Source: Hathewaya limosa (GTDB lineage Bacteria > Bacillota > Clostridia > Clostridiales > Clostridiaceae). Taken from it: 64,000 nt of DNA. The translations under genes and the position numbers were made by a program. The DNA lies in the NCBI RefSeq assembly GCF_030815255.1, contig NZ_JAUSWN010000006.1, forward strand, positions 1-64,000, read 5' to 3'. The first letter of the stretch is position 1; each line of letters begins with the position of its first letter. The notes below the pieces were generated by a model. It searched no databases. It saw only the letters and a program-made list of their open reading frames with translations, and was not told where the DNA came from. Below are positions 17,947 through 25,934 of the stretch, one piece after another.

Positions 17947-18669
17947 ATGATAAAGTACAAGGTAGAGAAAGCTTATGGATTTACTGCAAATAAGGCATTT
18001 AAAATGGTAAATCCCATAAAAAAAATATTAATAAAAACAAAGTGCTTAATGCATAGATTCTTAAATCAACAGGCACTTGAAATACTAAAAAAAGAAGAAT
18101 ACTTAGATGAATATAATTTTTATAAGAATTATATTGATAATTTAAATGAGGGAGTTACATGGGCAGATCAAGATTTTAGAAGTATAAATCATTTTTTTCA
18201 CTATAAATATAAAAAAGGGTTGTTTGGATTTTCTAATGCTTTACAAGAAAGTGAGAAATTTTATAATCTAAGTTTAAAATATTTAAAAAGAGGAGATATT
18301 AAAAAGAGTATGTTTTACTTAGGGGCATGTTGCCATTTAATTCAAGATTGCACAGTTCCTCATCATGTAAACAATAAGCTTTTAAAACAACATAGAAAAT
18401 TTGAACAATGGATTATTACAGAAGTTATATATAATAAAAGATTTTTTCAACTAGGGAATGTTATTAAATACGATAACTTAGAAAATTATATAGTTAATAA
18501 TGCTGAAAATGCTAATGCAACTTATATGCTTTATAGAGATATTTTAGATTTAGATAAGAGGTATTATAAGATGGCAAATAGTAGTATTTACAGAGCTAAA
18601 AGTACTACGGCAGGTTTTTTGATAACTTACTATAATGATATAGTTAAAAAATATTGGGCAAATAACTAA
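17947..18669 (+). CDS. Zinc-dependent phospholipase C family protein without signal peptide
   Basis: A 240-residue helical protein related to bacterial zinc phospholipase C (alpha-toxin, Bacillus cereus PLC). It retains ligands in the expected order: His36 in LMHRFLNQQA, Asp in TWADQDF, His in NHFFHY, His and Asp in YLGACCHLIQDCTVPHHVNN, and His-Lys-Phe-Glu (HRKFE). Unlike the toxins it has no signal peptide, no N-terminal Trp ligand and no C-terminal C2-like domain. It is therefore probably not a secreted toxin. Its substrate is unknown. GGGGAGA before ATG supports the start. It is probably co-transcribed with the propeller protein. Confidence 0.82.
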   Translation: MIKYKVEKAYGFTANKAFKMVNPIKKILIKTKCLMHRFLNQQALEILKKEEYLDEYNFYKNYIDNLNEGVTWADQDFRSINHFFHYKYKKGLFGFSNALQESEKFYNLSLKYLKRGDIKKSMFYLGACCHLIQDCTVPHHVNNKLLKQHRKFEQWIITEVIYNKRFFQLGNVIKYDNLENYIVNNAENANATYMLYRDILDLDKRYYKMANSSIYRAKSTTAGFLITYYNDIVKKYWANN

Positions 18670-18688
18670 GGTTATTTGCCTTTTTTTT
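18657..18688 (+). terminator. Rho-independent terminator overlapping a stop codon
   Basis: GGCAAATAAC and GTTATTTGCC form a perfect 10-bp stem with loop TAAG, followed by eight T. The left arm is inside the last codons of the phospholipase C gene. Confidence 0.95.
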
Positions 18689-18739
18689 ACATTATAAGTA
18701 TAATAGTAAAAAAAGGAAAAAATACTTAGGGGGAGCAGT

Positions 18740-19243
18740 ATGGAAAAAAACATTATAAATATTGAAAAAGAGATATTAAAAGGAGATATATTAGATTTAA
18801 GTTTAGGAGATATTTCATTAATATATCCTTACATTAAAAAAGATGATGAGCTAGATTTAGATTACATAGAAAATATGTATGGAAAAAAATTAATACAAGA
18901 AAATAGTTATGATACAGCACTTTTATTTTTTACATTGCAAAATATAAAAAGTAGGAGAGGAAAAAGTGATTTACTAAGAGAGATTAGTGAGTATTTAAAA
19001 GAAAAAGCATATTTGCATATTTGGGATATTAATAAAAAATTTGGGCAAATGTTTAAAAAACAAATTTCTATAAGAGTAGAGCAGCAAGAAAAAGATATAG
19101 AAGTTAAAAATACTAATTTATTTACAGATAATTCTATGGATACTATGATAAAGCTTGTTCAGGAGCATTTTACAATAGTAACATTTAAAAGAGAGAAAGA
19201 TTTATACTATATTAAATGCAAAAAAAAGAAAATAAGATTATAA
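18740..19243 (+). CDS. Hypothetical protein, possibly a degenerate methyltransferase-like domain
   Basis: A 167-residue soluble protein of no family I can name firmly. DISLIYPYIKKDDELDLDYIENMYGKKLI, then YDTALLFFTLQNIKS and AYLHIWDIN loosely recall the late strands of a class I SAM methyltransferase, but the glycine-rich SAM-binding motif is missing. The C-terminal quarter is basic. GGGGGAG precedes the ATG. It sits alone between a terminator and the radical SAM gene, with which it may be co-transcribed. Confidence 0.7.
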   Translation: MEKNIINIEKEILKGDILDLSLGDISLIYPYIKKDDELDLDYIENMYGKKLIQENSYDTALLFFTLQNIKSRRGKSDLLREISEYLKEKAYLHIWDINKKFGQMFKKQISIRVEQQEKDIEVKNTNLFTDNSMDTMIKLVQEHFTIVTFKREKDLYYIKCKKKKIRL

Positions 19244-19316
19244 TAGTATTTATATGATTTTACTACGAAAAAAGTGTAAAATAAAAAACATAAAAAATAA
19301 AGAAGGGAAGAAACTA

Positions 19317-20987
19317 ATGAAAGTTTTATTAGTAGCATTAAATTCACAATATGTTCATACAAACCTAGCGGTTAGGTATCTAAAGGCTTATACAGAGGAC
19401 TTGCCATATGAATGTAAAATCTCAGAGTATACTATAAATCATAGAATAGAACAAATTTTGGAAGGAATAATGGTTGAAAAACCAGAGGTTATTTGTTTTT
19501 CTACATACATATGGAATATAAACATGGTTAAAGATTTAACAATCCTTATTAAAAAAATAAATCCTAAGATAGAAATACTATATGGTGGTCCAGAAGTAAG
19601 CTTTGATAGTAAGGAATTTTTAGAGAAATCAAAAGGAGATTATATAATAAGAGGAGAAGGAGAGGAGACTTTTAGAGAATTTATAAAATATAAATTAGGA
19701 AAGGTTTCTTCTCTAGAAATTATAAAAGGACTTTGTTTTAAAGAAAAAAATGGGATTCATATAAATGAAAAAAGAGAAAACATGGATATGAATAAAATAG
19801 TATTTCCATATAAAGAAGATGAAGATCTTGAAAATAAAATAGTATATTATGAAGCATCAAGGGGATGTCCTTTTAGATGTAAATATTGTCTTTCATCTAC
19901 GGATAGAAATTTAAGATTTTTAGATGTAGAGAGGGTAAAAAGAGAATTACAGTATTTTATAGATAAAAATGTTAAGTTGGTTAAGTTTGTAGATAGAACT
20001 TTTAATGCAAGTCATAAATTTGCCATGGAGATATGGGCTTATCTTATAGAAAATGCCAATTCAGATACTGCATTTCATTTTGAGATTTCTGCAGATATAC
20101 TAAGAGATGAGCAGTTTCAATTGCTTAAAAAAGCCAGAGAAGGATTATTTCAATTTGAAGTTGGGGTCCAAAGTACTAATGTAGATACTTTGAAACATAT
20201 AAATAGAATGGTAGATTTTCATTTTATTGAAAAAAAAGTAGCAAAAGTTAAGGAACTTAAAAATATTAAACAACATCTTGATTTAATAGCAGGTCTTCCT
20301 AATGAAAATTTTAATTCTTTCAAGAAATCATTTAATGATGTATATGCACTTCAACCTGAAGAAGTTCAGTTAGGATTTTTAAAATTATTAAAAGGTGCGC
20401 CTATGAGAGAGGAGGCGGAAAAATGGGGAATGGTTTATTCACATATACCACCCTATGAAATTTTAAAGACAAATAGCATAAGTTATGAAGAACTACTAAT
20501 ACTAAAAAAAGTAGAAGCAATGGTAGATAAATATTATAATACTGGGAAATTCAAAAATATTATTAACTATTTTATGAAAAAGTTTCAAAATCCTTTTGAA
20601 TTCTACTATAATTTATCGATGTTTTTTGAAAAGAAAGGTTACTTTGATAAAAATATATCAAGTACGGAATATTATAATGTTTTTTTAGACTTTAATAAAG
20701 AATTAGAAAAAAGTAACGAAGAATTAAAAGAAATTATTAAATATGATTATCTATGTTTCAATAAGAAAAAATGGATTCCACCTTTCTTAAAGAGGGAAAT
20801 AAATAAAAAAGAAATAGAGAAAATAAAAGAGAATCTTAAAGAAATTAATGAAAATATCAATTTTTCTAAAATACACATAGAAAAGTTTTTTATAGATATT
20901 CAGAAGTATTTAACATATAATATTATAGAATCAAAAGAATCATATATAATGTTTAATGAGGTAGAAAATTGTATAAAATTTATTTAA
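19317..20987 (+). CDS. B12-binding-domain radical SAM protein (DUF4080 type)
   Basis: About 556 residues. The N-terminus has a B12-binding-like Rossmann domain (MKVLLVALNSQYVHTNLAVRYLK, then ICFSTYIWN and ILYGGPEVSFD). The radical SAM cluster motif is RGCPFRCKYCLSS with Cys184, Cys188 and Cys191. The C-terminal half (QLGFLKLLKGAPM and on) resembles the DUF4080 extension. Members of this group catalyse methylations or rearrangements of unknown substrates. The open frame begins at 19254, but GAAGGGAAG before the ATG at 19317 gives the normal family start. It precedes the V-ATPase operon promoters. Confidence 0.88.
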   Translation: MKVLLVALNSQYVHTNLAVRYLKAYTEDLPYECKISEYTINHRIEQILEGIMVEKPEVICFSTYIWNINMVKDLTILIKKINPKIEILYGGPEVSFDSKEFLEKSKGDYIIRGEGEETFREFIKYKLGKVSSLEIIKGLCFKEKNGIHINEKRENMDMNKIVFPYKEDEDLENKIVYYEASRGCPFRCKYCLSSTDRNLRFLDVERVKRELQYFIDKNVKLVKFVDRTFNASHKFAMEIWAYLIENANSDTAFHFEISADILRDEQFQLLKKAREGLFQFEVGVQSTNVDTLKHINRMVDFHFIEKKVAKVKELKNIKQHLDLIAGLPNENFNSFKKSFNDVYALQPEEVQLGFLKLLKGAPMREEAEKWGMVYSHIPPYEILKTNSISYEELLILKKVEAMVDKYYNTGKFKNIINYFMKKFQNPFEFYYNLSMFFEKKGYFDKNISSTEYYNVFLDFNKELEKSNEELKEIIKYDYLCFNKKKWIPPFLKREINKKEIEKIKENLKEINENINFSKIHIEKFFIDIQKYLTYNIIESKESYIMFNEVENCIKFI

Positions 20988-21006
20988 AATAATAGTAACA
21001 TTTTCT

Positions 21007-21035
21007 TTGAAAAAAATCGAAATATGTAGTAAAAT
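21007..21035 (+). promoter_or_regulatory. Upstream sigma-A-type promoter candidate of the V-ATPase operon
   Basis: TTGAAA (21007-21012), a 17-bp spacer and TAAAAT (21030-21035). It lies about 190 bp before the first gene, upstream of a better-matching promoter. Confidence 0.45.
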
Positions 21036-21111
21036 ATAGAATATTCCATAAAGTTTGATAAATTAATACTTATTTTAAGTATGTATATTTATTAAATTAA
21101 TGTTAATCTAC

Positions 21112-21140
21112 TTGAAAGTATATTAAAATATTAGTATAAT
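21112..21140 (+). promoter_or_regulatory. Main V-ATPase operon promoter candidate
   Basis: TTGAAA (21112-21117), a 17-bp spacer and a consensus TATAAT (21135-21140). It predicts a transcript start near 21147 and a leader of about 80 bases before ntpF. Confidence 0.7.
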
Positions 21141-21229
21141 CTAATTAATTAAGTTGTAATTAATACTATATTAAGTATTATTCAAAATAAAATAATATTA
21201 TTTTTATTATTTGAAAAGGTGGTGATAAC

Positions 21230-21556
21230 TTGGCATTAGAAGCGATTCAAAAAATTAAAGAGGCAGAGGAAAAGGGTGCCGAAATCATTGCTAAGGCAAA
21301 AGCTGAAGCGAGGGAACTTTCAAAAAGTGCCGAAAAAGATGGCACATTAAAATATGAAAGTATTTTAAAAGATGCAAAACAAAAGACAAAAGAGATTTTG
21401 GAAGTTGCAGAAAATGAAGGAAAAGAAGCCGCTGGGCCAATTCTTCAAAGAGGTAAAGAAGACAGTAAAAAGTATTTAGACATGGAACAAAACAGAGTTA
21501 ATAAAGCTGTAAATTTAATCTATGAGAGGATAGTGAAGTCTCATGGCAATAGTTAA
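21230..21556 (+). CDS. ntpF: V-type ATPase peripheral stalk subunit (G/H, NtpF)
   Basis: A 108-residue, almost entirely charged coiled coil (AIQKIKEAEEKGAEIIAKAKAEAREL) that pairs with subunit E to form the peripheral stalk of the V-ATPase, linking the catalytic head to subunit I. It starts at TTG behind AAAGGTGGTGATA. It is the first of nine co-directional genes in the order F-I-K-E-C-G-A-B-D, the same as the Enterococcus hirae ntp operon. The last 14 bases overlap ntpI. Confidence 0.9.
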   Translation: MALEAIQKIKEAEEKGAEIIAKAKAEARELSKSAEKDGTLKYESILKDAKQKTKEILEVAENEGKEAAGPILQRGKEDSKKYLDMEQNRVNKAVNLIYERIVKSHGNS

Positions 21557-23498
21557 AATGAGTAAATTTTCTTTGCTTTCCTTTAAGTCAAGAAAAGAAA
21601 CTTTATTAGAAACTCTGCATAAGTTTGAAAATGTACAATTTGTAAATCTTCAAGAAAAGGAAGAAGAAGACTTAAAGTTTTTTAGTGCTGATTCTGAAAA
21701 AGTTAAAATTTCGGAAGTTGAAGAAATTCAAGCTAAATTAAAATTCTGTATAGATACTTTAAATAAGTTTTCTCCTAAAGAAGGTGGTCTAAAAGCCCTT
21801 AAAGAAGGGAAAAAGACTATTTCATATGAAGAGCTTCAGCAAATTGGTACAACATCTCATTGGCAAGAGTACTATAAGGTCTTAAAGGAAAATGAAACAA
21901 AATTAAATGAAATTAAAAATGAAAAAACAAAATTAAATGGAGAAATTGAGGCATTAATACCTTGGCGTCAATTAGATGCTAAATTCTCAGATATGAGAAA
22001 CTTAAGAAAAGTTTCTTATTTTTTAGGAAGCATTCCTAAATTAGCTAAGGAAACTTTCTTAGAGGAATTTTCTTCTAGTATATTAAATTCTTATGTTGAA
22101 TTTATTAGTGATGTTAAATCAGATTCTAATATTTTCGTATTAGTTCATAAGAATGAAACAGAAGAAGCTGAGAAAATATTAAAGCAATTTGGCTTCAATA
22201 ATGTGAATTTCACATATGAAAATTCTCCAAATGAAGTTATTGAATCTTTAACTAATGATCTTAAGGAACTTAATGAAAAAGAAGAAGATATTAAGGAATT
22301 TATTAAGAACTACAGTGAGAATAGAGAAGAAATTGAAATAGTTCATGAATATTATTCTAACATTCATGATATAGCAAATGCTTCTGATAACTTCTTAAAT
22401 AGTAATAATGTACTTGCTATAGAAGGATGGGTTCCAACAAATCTTATAAATAAGTTAGAGGAAACTATCAAAGGTGTAGCAGGAGAAGATTATTATTTAA
22501 CTTTTGAAGATGCACAAGTAGGAGATCCAGAAGTACCTATTTTATTAAAAAATAATAAAATAGTAAAAGCTTTTGAATCTATTACAAAAATGTATAGTAT
22601 ACCTAAATATTCTGAAGTTGATCCAACTCCGCTTTTAACACCATTCTACCTAGTATTTTTTGGGATGATGATGGCGGATATGGGATATGGATTATTGATG
22701 ATAATAGCATCAGCAATAGCACTTAAATGCTTTAATCTTGAAGACTCTAAAAAAGATTTTATTAGATTTTTCTTTTATTTAGGTTTCCCTACATTTATAG
22801 TAGGAGCCCTTTATGGAGGATTCTTTGGAGATATCATAAAAGGATTAAAAGGTGTTGTTGATCCCGCTAAAGATGTTGTAATAATTTTAATAGTTTCAAT
22901 GGTATTAGGATTAATTCAATTGTACTTTGGTTTAGGTGTAAAAGCTTATATGTTAATTAAAGAACATAAACCATTAGATGCTGTATATGATGTATTTTCT
23001 TGGTATGCCGCTTTAACAGGAGCACTTTTATTACTTGGTGGAGGTCCATTAGGATTATCACCTATGGTAGTTACTATAGGTAAATGGGTAATGATAGTAG
23101 GTATGATTTTAATAGTATTAACTGGTGGTAGAGAAAATAAAAACATTGGTGCAAGACTTGGAGCAGGACTTTATTCGCTATATGGTATTTCAGGATACGT
23201 AGGAGATTTAGTTTCTTATTCAAGACTTATGGCCTTAGGGCTAGCAGGTGGATTCATAGGAAGTGCATTTAATCTTATGATTTCTTTATTGGGTAATGGT
23301 CCAGTAAAATGGATTGTTGGACCAATAATATTTATTTTAGGTCATGTATTCAACTTATTATTATCAGCTTTAGGAGCTTATGTTCATACATGTAGATTAC
23401 AATACGTTGAGTATTTTGGTAAATTCTATGAGGGTGGCGGTAAAGAGTTCAAACCGTTCAAATCAAGAAATAAATTCATAAATATAAAGAGCAAATAG
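21543..23498 (+). CDS. ntpI: V-type ATPase subunit I (a subunit)
   Basis: A 651-residue membrane stator with the ion half-channels next to the rotor ring. The N-terminal half (to about residue 350) is cytoplasmic and coiled coil. The C-terminal half has about seven or eight transmembrane segments starting at TPLLTPFYLVFFGMMMADMGYGLLM. The conserved helix GDLVSYSRLMALGLAGGFIGSAFN (about 560-583) carries the essential Arg, here in SYSRLMALGL. The ATG lies inside ntpF and translation is probably coupled. Confidence 0.96.
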   Translation: MAIVKMSKFSLLSFKSRKETLLETLHKFENVQFVNLQEKEEEDLKFFSADSEKVKISEVEEIQAKLKFCIDTLNKFSPKEGGLKALKEGKKTISYEELQQIGTTSHWQEYYKVLKENETKLNEIKNEKTKLNGEIEALIPWRQLDAKFSDMRNLRKVSYFLGSIPKLAKETFLEEFSSSILNSYVEFISDVKSDSNIFVLVHKNETEEAEKILKQFGFNNVNFTYENSPNEVIESLTNDLKELNEKEEDIKEFIKNYSENREEIEIVHEYYSNIHDIANASDNFLNSNNVLAIEGWVPTNLINKLEETIKGVAGEDYYLTFEDAQVGDPEVPILLKNNKIVKAFESITKMYSIPKYSEVDPTPLLTPFYLVFFGMMMADMGYGLLMIIASAIALKCFNLEDSKKDFIRFFFYLGFPTFIVGALYGGFFGDIIKGLKGVVDPAKDVVIILIVSMVLGLIQLYFGLGVKAYMLIKEHKPLDAVYDVFSWYAALTGALLLLGGGPLGLSPMVVTIGKWVMIVGMILIVLTGGRENKNIGARLGAGLYSLYGISGYVGDLVSYSRLMALGLAGGFIGSAFNLMISLLGNGPVKWIVGPIIFILGHVFNLLLSALGAYVHTCRLQYVEYFGKFYEGGGKEFKPFKSRNKFINIKSK

Positions 23499-23510
23499 GA
23501 GGAAGAAATT

Positions 23511-23987
23511 ATGAAATTCATGGAATTTTTAGTTCAAAATGGAGGACTTATTTTTGCAACATTAGGAATTGCACTTGCAGTTATTATGTCAGGTATAGGA
23601 TCAGCTAGAGGTGTTGGTATGGTTGGTGAGGCTGCTGCCGGTCTATTAACAGAAGAACCAGAAAAATTTGGTAAAGCTTTAGTTCTTCAATTATTACCAG
23701 GTACACAAGGTTTATACGGATTCGTTATCGGTCTTATGGTATTCTTAAAACTTACTGGTAATATGACTTTAGGTCAAGGTTTATACTTATTCATGGCTTG
23801 TTTACCAATAGCATTTGTAGGTTGGAAATCAGCAATTGCCCAAGCAAGAACAGCTGCAGCTGGTATAGCAATATTAGCTAAAAACGAAGAACATACTACA
23901 AAAGGTATCATCTTATCAGCAATGGTTGAAACTTACGCTCTTTTAGGATTCGTTATTTCTCTATTATTAGTATTTAAATCATTTTAA
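23511..23987 (+). CDS. ntpK: V-type ATPase subunit K (16-kDa proteolipid, c-ring)
   Basis: A 158-residue rotor-ring protein with four membrane helices formed by two fused hairpins. Only the second hairpin has the ion-binding carboxylate, Glu140 in AMVETYALLGF. The residues that bind Na+ in Enterococcus hirae NtpK (Leu61, Thr64, Gln65, Gln110, Glu139) are all present here shifted by one: Leu62, Thr65, Gln66 (LLPGTQGLYG), Gln111 (AIAQARTAA) and Glu140. That supports Na+ rather than H+ transport. GGAGGAAG lies before the ATG. Confidence 0.96.
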   Translation: MKFMEFLVQNGGLIFATLGIALAVIMSGIGSARGVGMVGEAAAGLLTEEPEKFGKALVLQLLPGTQGLYGFVIGLMVFLKLTGNMTLGQGLYLFMACLPIAFVGWKSAIAQARTAAAGIAILAKNEEHTTKGIILSAMVETYALLGFVISLLLVFKSF

Positions 23988-24027
23988 TAGAGTACCTTAA
24001 AATATCTTAAATTAAGGATGTGAAGAT

Positions 24028-24594
24028 ATGTCTAATCTAGAAAATTTAACTTCTAAGATATTAGAAGACTCTAAAAGAGAAGCTAACGAAATTTTAGAAA
24101 AAGCTAAAAAAGAAGCAGATTCTTTACTAAGTTCTAAAGAAAAATCTGCAGAGTTAGTAAAAAATGATCTTATAGAAAAAGCAAAACTTGAGGCGGAAAG
24201 TAGAAAACAAAGATTAATTTCAAGCGCAGAGCTTCAAGGAAGAAATGAAAAATTAAAAGCAAAACAACAAGTTATGGAATCAACTTTTGAAAAAGCTATA
24301 GAAAAACTTTCAAAAATGAGCAAAGAAGACTTTGTGAAGTTTTTAAAGGAAAGTATTTCTTCATTAAATCTTCAAGGTGGAGAAGAAATATTAGTTTCTA
24401 AAGATTTTAAAGAAGCTATAACTCCAGAAGTTTTAACAGAATTAAAGTTAGAACTTTGTAAGGATGACAGAAACATTCCATCAGGATTTATAATAATTAA
24501 TGAGGGGATTGAATATAACTATACTTTCAAAGCTTTAGCTAATTCTTTAAGAGAAGAATTAGAGTATGAAGTTGCAGGTATTTTATTCAATTAA
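24028..24594 (+). CDS. ntpE: V-type ATPase subunit E
   Basis: A 188-residue peripheral stalk subunit. A long N-terminal coiled coil (LTSKILEDSKREANEILEKAKKEADSLL) runs to about residue 85, followed by a globular C-terminal domain that binds the head. It forms a heterodimer with the ntpF product. There are 40 bases between ntpK and this gene. Its 3' end overlaps an upstream extension of the ntpC frame but not the chosen ntpC start. Confidence 0.93.
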   Translation: MSNLENLTSKILEDSKREANEILEKAKKEADSLLSSKEKSAELVKNDLIEKAKLEAESRKQRLISSAELQGRNEKLKAKQQVMESTFEKAIEKLSKMSKEDFVKFLKESISSLNLQGGEEILVSKDFKEAITPEVLTELKLELCKDDRNIPSGFIIINEGIEYNYTFKALANSLREELEYEVAGILFN

Positions 24595-24613
24595 CCTTAA
24601 GGAGGATAGCCCT

Positions 24614-25615
24614 ATGGATAGAATGGATTTTACGCAAGCTGTATCCAGACTTAGAGTGCTAGAAAAAAGACTCCTTAATAAAGTAAAGATAGAAAGAATG
24701 ATAGATAGTTCCTCTGCTGATGAAGCATTAAAAGTTTTAGGTGAAACAGAATATTCTTCATTAATGGGAGATGTTAAAAGAGCAGAGGACTATGAAATAC
24801 TATTACAAAAAGAACTTAAAAGAGTATATAAACTAATGTATGATGTAACTCCAGAAAGTTCTATAATAGATATTTTAGGTATTAAGTATGACTATCACAA
24901 TATCAAAGTGCTTTTAAAAGCTAAAGCACTTTCTAAGGAGTTTGACGATTTAATAATGCCTATGGGTATTATGAATCCTAGCAGTTTAAAAGAAGCTATA
25001 TTATCTGGAAATTTTAAAAATCTTCCAGAACAATTTAAAAATGCAATTAAATTATCTGAAGATAAATATAAAGAGTCTAAAGACCCGCAAATTATAGATA
25101 TTATAGTTGATAAATATATGTATGAAGATATGGTTCAAAGGGCTGAAGAAATAGAAGAAGAGTTTATTCTTGAATATGTGAAAGAAAACATTGATTTCAT
25201 AAATATAAGAACTCTTTTAAGAGTTAAAATGCAAGATAAGCTTTTAAACTTTTTAAAAGAAGTACTTTTAAAAGGTGGTTACATTGATATTAAATTCTTA
25301 GAAGGCCTTTATAATGATACTGTAGAAAATATAACTACAAAATTAGCTTCTAAGAGATATACTAATGTAATTAAAGAAGGCTTAGGCGAATTTATGGAAA
25401 GTGGTAAACTTACTTTATTTGAAAAGCTATTTGAAGACCATATAATGGCCCATATTAAAAAAGGGAAATTAGTTCACTTTGGACCAGAGCCACTATTCTG
25501 TTATGTTTTAGCTAAGGAAACAGAAATTAAGATTATAAGAATCATAATGGTAGCTAAACTTAACAATGTTCAAAGTAGCGTAATCAGAGAAAGGTTGCGT
25601 GATGTATATGTATAA
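24614..25615 (+). CDS. ntpC: V-type ATPase subunit C (d-type rotor/stalk subunit)
   Basis: A 333-residue soluble helical subunit that caps the membrane ring and couples it to the central stalk. The sequence MDRMDFTQAVSRLRVLEKRLL and the repeated LLKAKAL / LLRVKMQ helices match bacterial/archaeal subunit C (AtpC/NtpC). The frame opens at 24566 inside ntpE, but AAGGAGGATAG lies before the ATG at 24614, so the shorter start is used. It ends 14 bases inside ntpG. Confidence 0.94.
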   Translation: MDRMDFTQAVSRLRVLEKRLLNKVKIERMIDSSSADEALKVLGETEYSSLMGDVKRAEDYEILLQKELKRVYKLMYDVTPESSIIDILGIKYDYHNIKVLLKAKALSKEFDDLIMPMGIMNPSSLKEAILSGNFKNLPEQFKNAIKLSEDKYKESKDPQIIDIIVDKYMYEDMVQRAEEIEEEFILEYVKENIDFINIRTLLRVKMQDKLLNFLKEVLLKGGYIDIKFLEGLYNDTVENITTKLASKRYTNVIKEGLGEFMESGKLTLFEKLFEDHIMAHIKKGKLVHFGPEPLFCYVLAKETEIKIIRIIMVAKLNNVQSSVIRERLRDVYV

Positions 25616-25916
25616 AATTGGAGTTGTAGGAGATAAAGATTCTATATTAGCTTTTAAAGCAATAGGAATTAGTACATTTCCTGTAATTGAGTCAGATGAA
25701 GCTCAAAAAACTATAGATAGATTAGCTAAGGAAGAGTATGCGGTAGTATTTGTAACTGAACAAGTAGCTGCAAAAATTCCTGAAACTATTGAAAGATATA
25801 ACAGAGAAATGCTTCCTGCCGTAATTTTAATACCAAGTAATCAGGGATCACTAAATATTGGATTACAAAGAATTAGTGATAACGTTGAAAAGGCTGTAGG
25901 CGTGAATATATTATAG
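25602..25916 (+). CDS. ntpG: V-type ATPase subunit F (NtpG)
   Basis: A 104-residue central-stalk subunit with a Rossmann-like fold (KIGVVGDKDSILAFKAIGIST, then AVVFVTEQVAAKIP, then PAVILIPSN). It binds subunit D and modulates ATPase activity. AAGG seven bases upstream favours the ATG at 25602. An ATG two codons later is also possible. The gene overlaps the end of ntpC. Confidence 0.93.
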   Translation: MYMYKIGVVGDKDSILAFKAIGISTFPVIESDEAQKTIDRLAKEEYAVVFVTEQVAAKIPETIERYNREMLPAVILIPSNQGSLNIGLQRISDNVEKAVGVNIL

Positions 25917-25934
25917 AAAGGTAGGTAGGAGAAC

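Noticed and set aside
17947..18669. Alpha-toxin gene
   Set aside because: The zinc phospholipase C fold is there, but the signal peptide and the C-terminal membrane-binding domain are not, so calling it a toxin would be wrong.
18740..19243. SAM-dependent methyltransferase
   Set aside because: Only late-strand similarity is visible and the SAM-binding glycine motif is missing, so it was left as hypothetical.
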